Assembly (NCBI GenBank): GCA_038205755.1
Contig: JBBRBN010000003.1
Location: 25,739-89,738, forward strand
Source of the DNA: JANNWF01 sp038205755
GTDB lineage: Bacteria; Pseudomonadota; Gammaproteobacteria; Xanthomonadales; Xanthomonadaceae
Direction of reading: 5' to 3'
Length of the DNA stretch: 64,000 bases
Position numbers and translations under genes: made by a program. The notes under the pieces were generated by a model. That model did no database searches and was not told the DNA's origin. It was given only the letters and a program-made list of their open reading frames with translations. This document shows positions 1-8,108 of the stretch, piece by piece (within the stretch, counting starts at the first letter, position 1; each line of letters begins with the position of its first letter).

Positions 1-154
1 TGGTCTGCTGCATGGCAAACGCCGACACCCCAAAATCGCGCGCAACATCCGGGAACGCGGGGAACAGCGTGTCAATGGCAAACGGCCCGAACATCGCCAG
101 GGCGCCGAGAATCAAGATCAGTCGGCGCCTGGATATACCGTGCTCATTGCTCAT
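1..154 (-). CDS. Bcr/CflA-type MFS drug exporter, N-terminal fragment
   Basis: The gene runs off the left edge; only the first 51 codons, read leftward from ATG at 154-152, are visible. They encode a short basic start (MSNEHGISRRR), a hydrophobic first helix containing GALAMFGPFAID, then PAFPDVARDFGVS. A GPF-ID motif in helix 1 followed by PAFP and FGVS is typical of the start of Bcr/CflA family transporters, which are 12-helix proton-driven multidrug exporters of the inner membrane. No strong ribosome binding site is visible. Substrate and full length cannot be judged. The family call rests on about 50 residues. Confidence 0.7.
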   Translation of the reverse strand, partial: MSNEHGISRRRLILILGALAMFGPFAIDTLFPAFPDVARDFGVSAFAMQQT

Positions 155-289
155 CGCAGCAGCATATCAGCGGCGCCGACGACGGCTGTTCAAGTCCAGC
201 GGACAGGCCTAGCCCATCTTCGTCGCCACTCTCGAAAACCACCTTCCAATCAATAAGATAGCGATCCGGATCTTGGCGTAAGGCACTAC

Positions 290-2310
290 ACGGCGTCATT
301 CACAAGTCACGTTCCTGCTTGAACAGGCGCTTCTTGGTGCCACCGGGTTTGTCGTTAAGCCCGAGTGCGCGGTAGATCGCTGCGGCTTCGGCGTCTGGCG
401 TGGTCGCCTTGCGGACATGCAGAGTGCCGCCGGCGGCGGCGTTGAAGCTGGCGGTGATGCGCTGCTGCTGGGCCAGGGTCTTGCGGATCGTGTTCCAGCT
501 GGCGTCGATGCCCTGCGCTTTGAGCGTGCGACGCAGGAACTGCACGCACTGGTAGGCCAGCACCGAAATCCACAGGTGTGCGCGGCAGCGGTTGTCGAGG
601 CGATGGTAGATCGGCCGCAGGCCAAGCTCGGACTTCAGCGAGCGGAAAACCGCTTCGAGTTCGGTCAGCTGGACGTAGGTCCGCCACAGGGTTTCGCCAT
701 CGAGGTCGGTGGCGTTGCTGCGGATCACATAGTGGCCGGGCAGGTCGGCCTTGCTATTCGGTGCCGGTGTGTACTGGTAGCGGATCGCGGTGGCGTTGTC
801 ACCGTCGACATCCACATCAATGACGTAGTGCCGGGCGACGCTCGGATAGGCCTGCCGCAGGCGGCCGATCCGCTGGTGGACCTTATCTGCGCGCTTGCTG
901 CGCCGCGGCAGGCTCAGGCCGGCGGCCAGCGCCGCGAGCTTGGCTTCGAAGCGGGTGCGCTTTTGCGTCGTCATCGCCGCTTCTTTCAATTCGCGATCAG
1001 GCGAATGGCAGATCAGGCGCACGTCGTCGCTGTCGTCGGTCGGCGCGATGCGCTGCCAGTAGATTGGCGCGCCACTCGCCGTCTCGAGGGTCTGCGCGGC
1101 CTGCTCGATATCGCCTCGGTCGCCCGCTTCGCGGGACGCCTTCACTGGCGCTCGGTCACGGCTCATCACCAGATAGCGGTAGCCGTGCTCCCGCAACCAG
1201 GTGAGATTGGCTTCCGAGACGATGCCACGATCCAGCACCACCAGCGCGCCAGCGGGAGCGTCCAATCCCTTCAGCATGATCGGCAGGCTGATCTGTTCGC
1301 GCACGTTGCCGGCGAACACCTGTGACCGCCGTACGAACCCGGCGCCATCGAGCACCATGCCCAGCGTGATCAGCGGCGCATCGCTGCGCTTCTCCTTGGA
1401 GTGGCCGCGTTTGGCCGACGGATTGCCGTGCGCCAAGCCCTCGAAATAGGTGTTGGTCAGGTCATACAGCGCAATCGTGTCGCACAGCCCAAATACCTCG
1501 CGAATCCGCTGATGCAGCGCGGTCTCCATTGCATCGTGCTGCCGCCACAGCGCATCGGCCACGTGGTACAGGCGGGTCAGCGACACCCGCTCGAAGTCGA
1601 AGCCCCACAACTCACCCAGCGCGCTGTGCCGTTGCAGCCACGCATGGGTGGCGCGCTCGGAGGCCGGCTTGGCCATCCGCGCGACAATCTGACCGACCGC
1701 GGCCGCCAGCGAGATCCGGTTGAACCCGGCCGTGCGCAGGGTGTGGGCGATGCCAAGCTGCTCGATCGCGTGCAACGCCAGCGCTTCCACGCCGACTGAG
1801 CGGCCATCGCGCAGCTCCAGAGTGTCGGCGTGCACCAGGTCGGCCGATGCGTCCGGCGGCGCCGCGACCGCCACATGCGACGGCACCTGCAGATCAAGCT
1901 CGGCGGTGGCCGGCCCTGCCGCTTCATCGCCGCGTGGCACCGCCGGCCGGGGTTGCTCGACCCGACCCACGCCCGCCGCCGCACGCGGCTGCAATTGCTC
2001 GGCATAGCGCTGCACGGCCTGCTCAAGCGCTGGCGGCACCGTCGTCGGGGCCATCGACGCTTGCGGCGAGAGCACGTCACTGAGCCGGGTGCAGAACAGC
2101 GGCCACTGTTCCGCCGGCACATCGAAATGCCGGCCGAGATTGAGCAGCGTCACCTGCTTCACCCGACCATCGACGCGCTCCGAGCGCACCAGTCGGTGGG
2201 TGAAGTAAGGCTCGCCGGACAAGCGAGTGCGGGTTTGAGTGCGGCGTACGAACATGCACCGAACCCTACCGCATGACAGCTGATAATGGAATAGGTCTGC
2301 GAACGATTAT
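290..2310 (-). mobile_element. IS1634-family insertion sequence
   Basis: One transposase gene fills the element. The octamer GGCACTAC lies directly outside both proposed ends (282-289 and 2311-2318, same orientation) and looks like a target duplication. Just inside, the left end reads GTCATTCACAAG (295-306) and the right end, read inward, ATCGTTCGCAGA, so the terminal inverted repeats are imperfect. IS1634 relatives are known for duplications of unusual and variable length. The exact ends are tentative to a few bases. The element sits between two genes and does not appear to break either. Confidence 0.6.
300..2255 (-). CDS. IS1634-family DDE transposase
   Basis: A 651-residue, apparently intact transposase that would cut and join the ends of the surrounding element. 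The N-terminus (MFVRRTQTRTRLSG, then LVRSERVDGRVKQ) is typical of the family. The DDE triad can be placed at ALYDLTNTYFEG (first Asp), VVLDRGIVSEA (second Asp) and LTELEAVFRSLKSELG (Glu). An alanine- and proline-rich insert at about residues 85-140 makes it longer than many relatives. The ATG at 2255 is the first start in the frame and no frameshift is seen, so the element may be active. The family call is firm; activity is inferred. Confidence 0.85.
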   Translation of the reverse strand: MFVRRTQTRTRLSGEPYFTHRLVRSERVDGRVKQVTLLNLGRHFDVPAEQWPLFCTRLSDVLSPQASMAPTTVPPALEQAVQRYAEQLQPRAAAGVGRVEQPRPAVPRGDEAAGPATAELDLQVPSHVAVAAPPDASADLVHADTLELRDGRSVGVEALALHAIEQLGIAHTLRTAGFNRISLAAAVGQIVARMAKPASERATHAWLQRHSALGELWGFDFERVSLTRLYHVADALWRQHDAMETALHQRIREVFGLCDTIALYDLTNTYFEGLAHGNPSAKRGHSKEKRSDAPLITLGMVLDGAGFVRRSQVFAGNVREQISLPIMLKGLDAPAGALVVLDRGIVSEANLTWLREHGYRYLVMSRDRAPVKASREAGDRGDIEQAAQTLETASGAPIYWQRIAPTDDSDDVRLICHSPDRELKEAAMTTQKRTRFEAKLAALAAGLSLPRRSKRADKVHQRIGRLRQAYPSVARHYVIDVDVDGDNATAIRYQYTPAPNSKADLPGHYVIRSNATDLDGETLWRTYVQLTELEAVFRSLKSELGLRPIYHRLDNRCRAHLWISVLAYQCVQFLRRTLKAQGIDASWNTIRKTLAQQQRITASFNAAAGGTLHVRKATTPDAEAAAIYRALGLNDKPGGTKKRLFKQERDL

Positions 2311-2347
2311 GGCACTACGCTAGAAAATCGAGAATGACGAAGATGGG

Positions 2348-2390
2348 TTAGGTCGGCCGGGCTGCAAATCCGTCTGCGCGGCCGACCTAA
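2348..2390 (-). terminator. Stem-loop after the methyltransferase gene
   Basis: A perfect 12-base inverted repeat, TTAGGTCGGCCG at 2348-2359 and its complement at 2379-2390, is separated by 19 bases. It lies 13 bases past the methyltransferase stop codon. There is no clear T-run, so it may be a repeat-element hairpin or a weak terminator rather than a classical rho-independent one. Confidence 0.45.
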
Positions 2391-2408
2391 GTCCGACAGG
2401 CTGCTAGC
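2391..2408 (-). repeat. Copy 1 of GCTAGCAGCCTG-type end repeat
   Basis: Read on the minus strand this is GCTAGCAGCCTGTCGGAC, matching 17 of 18 bases of 61391-61408; the following TTA also matches. The methyltransferase stop codon TAG lies inside it. The other copy heads a stretch of transposon debris, so this is probably the conserved end of a dispersed palindromic element; the adjacent stem-loop at 2348-2390 would belong to it. Confidence 0.5.
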
Positions 2409-3288
2409 TTTCGCTGCGCGAGCCGCGCGCGTTTTCGTTGGCTCTCCAGCCGATAATGAACGGCTGTGCCGATCCCAAGTAGCCAAACGCCGGACTCCAG
2501 CAGCTGACCACCTGCACCTGCGCCAAACCTGCGTCACGGAAGGTGTCGAGCAAGTCCCAGCCGAACTCCTGGAAGCACAGCACTCCGTCGGCGCTGAGCG
2601 GGTCGCCGTGATACTGCGCAGGCAACAGGTGCTCGATCACTCCGTCATCCCCCATGCGGGCACGGACGCTGGTGTCCGGCGCCTGCATGCTGAAAGGGGC
2701 GGTCAGGATCAGCAGGCCACCCGGCTGCAGTACGCGAACAAACTCCCGCACGGCGGCGCGATAGTCCGGCACGTGCTCGAGCACATCGAAACTCAGCAGC
2801 GCGGCGTAGGTTGCATCCGCAAACGACAGCCGCGTGACGTCTTCGTGGCGGATTTCCCGACCGCGCCACTGACAGAGATCGCCGGGGGCGGTCGAAGGCG
2901 AAACAAACTCACTGCCCACGGTCAGCGGCTCAAGCTCAAGGATGCTGCGAAACAGATCGGTGGTCTGCTCGGTAATATAGATCGGGCCCGGCGGTCGCGG
3001 CAGACTTCGGAACAGCTGAAGCGACGCCCGCCAGCGATTGATCAGGCCGCAGTTTTCGCAGGCCAGCGACTCCCGCCAGTTGGGCTCGGCAACGTCGATC
3101 TGCCGGAAGCTGAAGCGCCGGACCGCCTGGCAGCCCACGCAGTACCCTTCCAGGCACTTTTTCTTCGCGTCGAGCAGGGTCCTCTCGAACGCCGTCTGTC
3201 CCAGCCACTCTTGCCCGAGTTGGTGCGCAACTTGGTTGACCGCATCCAGTGACGCCCACTCCTTGAACCCATGTGGCAATAGAAGCAT
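2404..3288 (-). CDS. SAM-dependent methyltransferase with N-terminal zinc-ribbon-like cysteines
   Basis: A 294-residue class I methyltransferase (Methyltransf_11 type). Two CxxC pairs (CVGC near residue 51 and CENC near residue 77) look like a structural zinc site. The C-terminal half holds the methyltransferase core, with LSFDVLEHVPDY as the motif after strand 4 and LQPGGLLILTAPF as the motif around strand 5. A classical glycine-rich motif I is not obvious. Similar CxxC-plus-methyltransferase proteins occur in glycan and surface-polysaccharide clusters, but there is no such cluster next to it and the substrate is unknown. ATG 3288 is the natural start. Confidence 0.65.
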   Translation of the reverse strand: MLLLPHGFKEWASLDAVNQVAHQLGQEWLGQTAFERTLLDAKKKCLEGYCVGCQAVRRFSFRQIDVAEPNWRESLACENCGLINRWRASLQLFRSLPRPPGPIYITEQTTDLFRSILELEPLTVGSEFVSPSTAPGDLCQWRGREIRHEDVTRLSFADATYAALLSFDVLEHVPDYRAAVREFVRVLQPGGLLILTAPFSMQAPDTSVRARMGDDGVIEHLLPAQYHGDPLSADGVLCFQEFGWDLLDTFRDAGLAQVQVVSCWSPAFGYLGSAQPFIIGWRANENARGSRSES

Positions 3289-3432
3289 TGAGGTCTGATC
3301 GGCCAGCGGGGAGGACGGACGAGACTAGCGGCAGACGCCGCAAGCGTCCATCACCGGCAGATGCAACGGCGCCAGACTGGCGTCCTGCTGGCGCCAGCGC
3401 CGATAATGCCGTTTCGCTGCAGGAACACGCGC

Positions 3433-4794
3433 ATGGCTGAAACCGCTCGCCACGACAAAGCCGCGCGTCAGCTCAAGCTGCTCTCGCAGGCGCTCGACTC
3501 GGGCCGGCTGGGGCCGGTGCGGCGGCTGGTCAACACGCTGTCGCCGGCGGAGATCGGCAACCTGCTCGAGTCGCTGCCGCCGGGCAAGCGCGAGATCGTC
3601 TGGGGACTGGTCGACTCCGAGGACGACGGCGAGGTGCTGGTCTACGTCGGTGAGGAGGTCCGCGAAAGTCTGATCGCGGACATGGATCCCGACGAGCTGG
3701 TCGCGGCGGTCGAAGATCTCGACATCGATGATCTCGCTGACCTGGTCGATGACCTGCCCGACCAGGTCATTGAGGAGGTCCTGAAGTCGATGGACCGGGA
3801 GAACCGCGAGCGCCTTGAGCAGGTGCTTTCGTATCCGGAAGATTCGGCCGGCCGCCTGATGAACCCCGACGTGGTGACGGTGCGCGCCGACGTCAGCGTC
3901 GACGTGGTGCTGCGCTACCTGCGGCTGCGCGGTGAACTGCCCGAGCATACCGACTACCTGTTCGTGGTCAGTCGCCGCCACCAGTACCTGGGTCAGCTGG
4001 CGCTGTCGGCTCTGCTTACCCACGAGCCTGGAACGCCAATCAACCAGCTGATCGACGACGAGCAGCCGGCGCTCGCGGTTGACATGCCTTCGCACGAGGT
4101 CGCCCACCAGTTTTCCGACCACGACTGGATCTCGGCGCCGGTGGTCGACGGCAACAACATCCTGCTCGGTCGCATCACCATCGACGACGTGGTCGACATC
4201 ATCCGCGAGCAGGCCGAGCACCAGGTGATGTCGGCTGCCGGCATGGATGAGGATGAGGACATGTTCAGCCCGGTGCCGCGTGCGGCCCGGCGCCGCGCGG
4301 TCTGGCTGGGTATCAATCTGGCGACCGCATTTCTGGCCTCCTGGGTGATTGGCCTGTTCGAGGCGACGCTGCAGCAGGTGGTCGCGCTTGCCGTACTCAT
4401 GCCGATTGTCGCCAGCATGGGCGGCATCGCCGGCACCCAGACCCTGACCTTGATGGTGCGCGGCCTGGCGCTGGGCCAGGTCGGCTTCGGCAACATGCGC
4501 GCCCTGCTCAGAAAAGAGCTTCTGGTCGGCCTGCTGAATGGGGTTGTCTGGGCGCTGGTCGTTGGGAGCGTGGCCACGCTGTGGTTCAGTGACCCGCGCA
4601 TCGGGCTGGTGATTGCCGCAGCGATGGCGATCAATCTGCTGGCGGCGGCGCTCGCGGGTGTCGCCATACCGCTGCTGCTCAAGCGCCTCGCCATCGACCC
4701 GGCGCTGGCCGGCGGCGTGGTGCTGACCACGGTGACTGACGTGATCGGCTTTCTGGCGTTTCTGGGGTTGGGCACGGTGCTGCTGGTCAAGTGA
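3433..4794 (+). CDS. mgtE: MgtE-family magnesium channel/transporter
   Basis: A 453-residue inner-membrane Mg2+ channel that admits magnesium and closes when the cytoplasmic domains are Mg-loaded. In order: an N-domain of helical repeats (about 10-110) rich in Asp/Glu, including DLDIDDLADLVDDLP; a pair of CBS domains (about 115-245) beginning with SAGRLMNP; and five membrane helices from about residue 290, with the conserved PIVASMGGIAGTQ of the pore. ATG 3433 was chosen over an upstream in-frame ATG at 3361 because AGGAA lies 8 bases before it and the domain start then fits the family. It is a single-gene unit. Confidence 0.93.
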   Translation: MAETARHDKAARQLKLLSQALDSGRLGPVRRLVNTLSPAEIGNLLESLPPGKREIVWGLVDSEDDGEVLVYVGEEVRESLIADMDPDELVAAVEDLDIDDLADLVDDLPDQVIEEVLKSMDRENRERLEQVLSYPEDSAGRLMNPDVVTVRADVSVDVVLRYLRLRGELPEHTDYLFVVSRRHQYLGQLALSALLTHEPGTPINQLIDDEQPALAVDMPSHEVAHQFSDHDWISAPVVDGNNILLGRITIDDVVDIIREQAEHQVMSAAGMDEDEDMFSPVPRAARRRAVWLGINLATAFLASWVIGLFEATLQQVVALAVLMPIVASMGGIAGTQTLTLMVRGLALGQVGFGNMRALLRKELLVGLLNGVVWALVVGSVATLWFSDPRIGLVIAAAMAINLLAAALAGVAIPLLLKRLAIDPALAGGVVLTTVTDVIGFLAFLGLGTVLLVK

Positions 4795-4903
4795 GTTGGC
4801 GGAGTGGGTGATCGCTGGTTGCCAACCGGTGCACGAGAGCATCTGCTTCCGCAGCGATGCACCCGGCACGCGGCACAGCCCTCAAACGAGCCGCGCGCGA
4901 CAG

Positions 4904-5596
4904 CTACGCCTTGCCACGCTCCAGCAAAGTCTGCGCCACCTTGTCGCGCAGGTATGCGGGCTGCAGCTGATCGGCGCTGATCGCCTCCCCGCGGGCATGC
5001 GCGGCCAGGGCGATGCGGGCGACGGCGGCGGCGCGTGGGAGCGCGGCGGCGTCGCAGCCGATCAATCGCTCAGCGAGCGCGCCGCCCAGCGCCCCGTCGG
5101 CCGCCGCGAAACCGGTGCCCACCCCGCGCCAGCCGCCCAGATCCGGCACCCGCGGCTGGGCCGGAAGCAGCAGGTGCTCGTCATCGAGCGCGACTGGCAA
5201 TCCGTCGGCATCGATCTCGAACGCGCCAAGATAGATTTCGCCCATCCGCGCATCAATTGCCGCCAACACCCGCTCGCCGCGGGCCGCATTGGCTGCAAGC
5301 GCCAGCGTCGCCAGGGTGGACACCGGCACGACCGGGCGATCCAGCGCCAGTGCGATGCCCTGCACCACGGCCACGGCCAGCCGCACGCCAGTGAAAGCGC
5401 CGGGGCCGCGCCCGACCGCGATCACATCCAGCTCGCTTTTGCCGATGCCGGCATCGGCCAACAGGATGTCGATCCACGGCAGCACCAGTTCGGCGTGCCG
5501 TCGCGGGGCGATTTCGAAGCGTTCGATCACCTTGCCGTTGATCGCCAGGGCGACGCTGCAGGCTTCAGTTGCGGTCTCAAGGGCGAGCAGCTTCAT
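4904..5596 (-). CDS. tsaB: tRNA threonylcarbamoyladenosine biosynthesis protein TsaB
   Basis: A 230-residue member of the TsaB/YeaZ family. It is the scaffold partner of TsaD and TsaE in the complex that makes the t6A base next to the anticodon of ANN-decoding tRNAs. The start MKLLALETATEACSVAL and the motif GRGPGAFTGVRLAVAV (about residues 63-78) are family hallmarks. Its ATG overlaps the TGA of the upstream helicase gene (ATGA at 5593-5596), which implies translational coupling. The yoaA-tsaB neighbourhood is also found in enterobacteria. Confidence 0.95.
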   Translation of the reverse strand: MKLLALETATEACSVALAINGKVIERFEIAPRRHAELVLPWIDILLADAGIGKSELDVIAVGRGPGAFTGVRLAVAVVQGIALALDRPVVPVSTLATLALAANAARGERVLAAIDARMGEIYLGAFEIDADGLPVALDDEHLLLPAQPRVPDLGGWRGVGTGFAAADGALGGALAERLIGCDAAALPRAAAVARIALAAHARGEAISADQLQPAYLRDKVAQTLLERGKA

Positions 5597-7572
5597 GCCG
5601 AGGCCACGGTGGTGGCAGACTCGATTGCGGCCGGCGCGCGCAGAAACGCGACCACGTCGGCAAGCTCACGTGTGCGGGCAAACGGCGGCAGGCTGTTGAT
5701 GAAGACGCGACCGTACGGCTTGCTGATCAGGCGGGTATCACACAGCACCAGCACGCCCCGATCCGCATGCGTGCGGATCAGTCGGCCCGCGCCCTGCTTG
5801 AGCGCGATCACCGCGCTTGGCAGCTGCCAGTCGATGAACGGGTTGCCGCCGCGGCGGCGCAGCGCGTCCAGGCGCGCCTCCAGCACCGGATCGTCCGGCG
5901 CGGCAAACGGCAGCTTGTCGATGGCCACCACCGTGAGCGCATCGCCCGCCACATCAACACCCTCCCAGAAGCTCGCCGCGCCAAGCAACACGCCGTTGCC
6001 GGAGGTGCGAAAGGCGTCCAGCAGCGCCGAACGCGGCAGGGTGCCCTGGACGAACAGCGGAAATGGCGTCCGCCCCTCCAGATCAGCCGCGGCCTGACGC
6101 AGCGCCCGGTGCGAAGTGAACAGCAGAAACGCGCGCCCCGCCGAGGCCTCCAACACCGGCAGCAGAACGTCAATCAGCGCCTGGCCGAAATCGCGGCTGG
6201 CCGGCTCCGGCAGCCCTTTCGGGAGATAGGCCAGCGCCTGGTTGGGGAAGTCGAACGGGCTCGGCTCGAGCAGGGTGGCGGGGTCCTCAAGGCCGAGCTG
6301 CTCGGCAAAGTGATCGAAACGTCCACCGACCGCAAGCGTGGCTGAGGTGTAGATCCACGCTGCGCCGCTTTGCTGGCGGTAGGCATGCAGTGGCCCGGCA
6401 ACGTCGAGCGGCGTCTCGCTGAACACGAAGCCGCGCCCGGTCAGCTCATACCAGCGCACCGCTCCGACCAGCGCGTCGGCGTCGGCGTCCGCGCTGGGTT
6501 CGGCACTGAAGCGACGCAGCCGGCGCAGCAGATCGCTGCCGCGCTCGGCGCAAGCCTTCAGGCCGGGGCTGCGCTCGATCTGGGCGGTCAGCGCGCCATT
6601 CAGCGCGTCGACAGCGTCGATCAGCGGCTGCAGCGCGGCCACCGCCTGCGCATCGGCCAGCAGGCGCTGCAGCGCTGCGCGGCCGGGCAGCGCGTCGAGG
6701 GCAAGTCGAAACTCGCGCAGCCGCTGTTCGATCAGCTGCGCCGGGGCCTGCAGCTGCGCCAGCGCACCCGGCACGCCGCTGCATTCGGTGAGCGCGTCGC
6801 GGGCCAGATCGGACAGCTGCCGGCCCGACACGCTGACGCTGAAGAACTGCGCGGCCAGTTCCGGCAGCTGATGCGCCTCATCCAGAACAAAGGCATGGGC
6901 GCCGGGCAGTATTTCGCCAAAGCCTTCCTGGCGCAGCGCCATGTCGGCAAACAGCAGGTGGTGATTGACCACCACCAGGTCCGCCTCCTGCGCCGCCTGC
7001 CGGGCCCGCACGACGAAGCACTCGGCGTAGAACGGACACTCGCTGCCGAGGCAGTTTTCCGCCGTTGAGGTGACCTGCGGCCAGAGCATCGAGTCTTCAG
7101 CGATATCGTCCAGCTCGCTGATGTCGCCGCGCTGCGAGTGCCCGGCCCAGGCGCGGATCCGGGTCAGCTCGGCCAGCTGATAGCGGGCGGCAAAGCGGCC
7201 TTCGCTGATCGTCTGCTCCAGCCGGTAGCGGCACACGTAGTTGGAGCGGCCCTTCAGCAGCGCCGTGCTCAAACGGGCACCCAGCGCGTCGCGCACTCGC
7301 GGCAGATCGCGATGGTAGAGCTGGTCCTGCAGCGCACGCGTGCCGGTCGACAGAATCACCCGCTTGCCAGAAAGCAGCGCCGGTGCAAGGTACGCATAGG
7401 TTTTGCCGGTGCCAGTGCCGGCCTCGGCAATCAGATGGGTGCGCGACTCGATGGCGTCGGCCACTGCCGCCGCCATGCGCGACTGCGCCGGCCGCGGCAA
7501 AAAGCCGCTGATCGACTGCGCCAGCGCGCCGCCCGCCTCCAATGCAGCGACGCTGCGACTGCTCAGTGACAT
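5593..7572 (-). CDS. yoaA: DinG/YoaA-type ATP-dependent DNA helicase
   Basis: A 659-residue XPD-like superfamily 2 helicase. Visible motifs are EAGTGTGKTYAYLAP (Walker A), four cysteines around residues 168-185 (CLGSECPFYAEC region) that fit the Fe-S cluster site, LDEAHQL (DEAH box), LLFTSHRALRQ, FWEGVDV and QGAGRLIR. Enzymes of this family unwind DNA 5' to 3'; YoaA in E. coli helps repair replication damage. ATG 7572 was chosen because the family sequence starts there and the frame upstream overlaps the lipoprotein gene. It lies 17 bases after that gene and overlaps tsaB by 4 bases. Whether it is DinG or YoaA is decided mainly by the tsaB neighbour. Confidence 0.9.
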   Translation of the reverse strand: MSLSSRSVAALEAGGALAQSISGFLPRPAQSRMAAAVADAIESRTHLIAEAGTGTGKTYAYLAPALLSGKRVILSTGTRALQDQLYHRDLPRVRDALGARLSTALLKGRSNYVCRYRLEQTISEGRFAARYQLAELTRIRAWAGHSQRGDISELDDIAEDSMLWPQVTSTAENCLGSECPFYAECFVVRARQAAQEADLVVVNHHLLFADMALRQEGFGEILPGAHAFVLDEAHQLPELAAQFFSVSVSGRQLSDLARDALTECSGVPGALAQLQAPAQLIEQRLREFRLALDALPGRAALQRLLADAQAVAALQPLIDAVDALNGALTAQIERSPGLKACAERGSDLLRRLRRFSAEPSADADADALVGAVRWYELTGRGFVFSETPLDVAGPLHAYRQQSGAAWIYTSATLAVGGRFDHFAEQLGLEDPATLLEPSPFDFPNQALAYLPKGLPEPASRDFGQALIDVLLPVLEASAGRAFLLFTSHRALRQAAADLEGRTPFPLFVQGTLPRSALLDAFRTSGNGVLLGAASFWEGVDVAGDALTVVAIDKLPFAAPDDPVLEARLDALRRRGGNPFIDWQLPSAVIALKQGAGRLIRTHADRGVLVLCDTRLISKPYGRVFINSLPPFARTRELADVVAFLRAPAAIESATTVASA

Positions 7573-7589
7573 CCCGCGTCGCCGCCAGG

Positions 7590-8108
7590 CTACATGCGGA
7601 CCGGCGCAGCGGTGGCGCAGCGTCGCGCCTGCTCCGCCGCCGTCTGGCCGGCGGCCGGATTGCCGCGCTCCTCGCGTGCCAGCCGCACCGTCGCCCAGCT
7701 GCGCCGGCACAGCGGCCCCAGCTTCGGACCGAGCTCGTAGGCGCGCGCAGCGACCCGCTCGGCAGCATCCAGCTGGCCATTCGCAAGCAGATATTCGGCC
7801 TGCGCCTGCAACAATGTAGGCGCGTCCGGCGACAGCGCCAGCGCCTGTTCGATAGCGCGCAGCGCGGCGGAAAAGTCGCCGCCCGCTTCGTGATTGGCGG
7901 CCTGCTGCAGCAGATCGGCAACCACCGGCTCGGCCAACGGTGAAACCTCCAGCGCGTCATCGACATCCAGTGCCGCCTGGCGCACCTCAAGGAGCAACTC
8001 CGCAGGGGCTTTGGACAGCGGCCGCGCGGCCACCGGATCGCGCTCCGGCGCGCCGGCGCAGGCGCCCAGCAGAAGGCAGGCTGTCAACATCACGAAACGC
8101 TGGATCAC
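7590..8108 (-). CDS. LpoP-like TPR lipoprotein, probable PBP1b activator
   Basis: A 172-residue lipoprotein with lipobox LLGAC (Cys17) and TPR-like helices around residues 60-130 (GDFSAALRAIEQALALSPD, then NGQLDAAERVAARAYELGP). The GTG start at 8108 overlaps the mrcB stop as GTGA and has GGGGAG seven bases upstream; the internal ATG at 8090 has no such site. In Pseudomonas the TPR lipoprotein LpoP is encoded next to ponB and activates PBP1b from the outer membrane. Same position, size class and fold here support the same job, though sequence identity cannot be checked. Confidence 0.7.
   Translation of the reverse strand: MIQRFVMLTACLLLGACAGAPERDPVAARPLSKAPAELLLEVRQAALDVDDALEVSPLAEPVVADLLQQAANHEAGGDFSAALRAIEQALALSPDAPTLLQAQAEYLLANGQLDAAERVAARAYELGPKLGPLCRRSWATVRLAREERGNPAAGQTAAEQARRCATAAPVRM

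Noticed and set aside
3325..4869. 514-codon minus-strand frame opposite mgtE
   Set aside because: His/Gln-rich composition typical of a shadow frame, and mgtE is unmistakable on the other strand.
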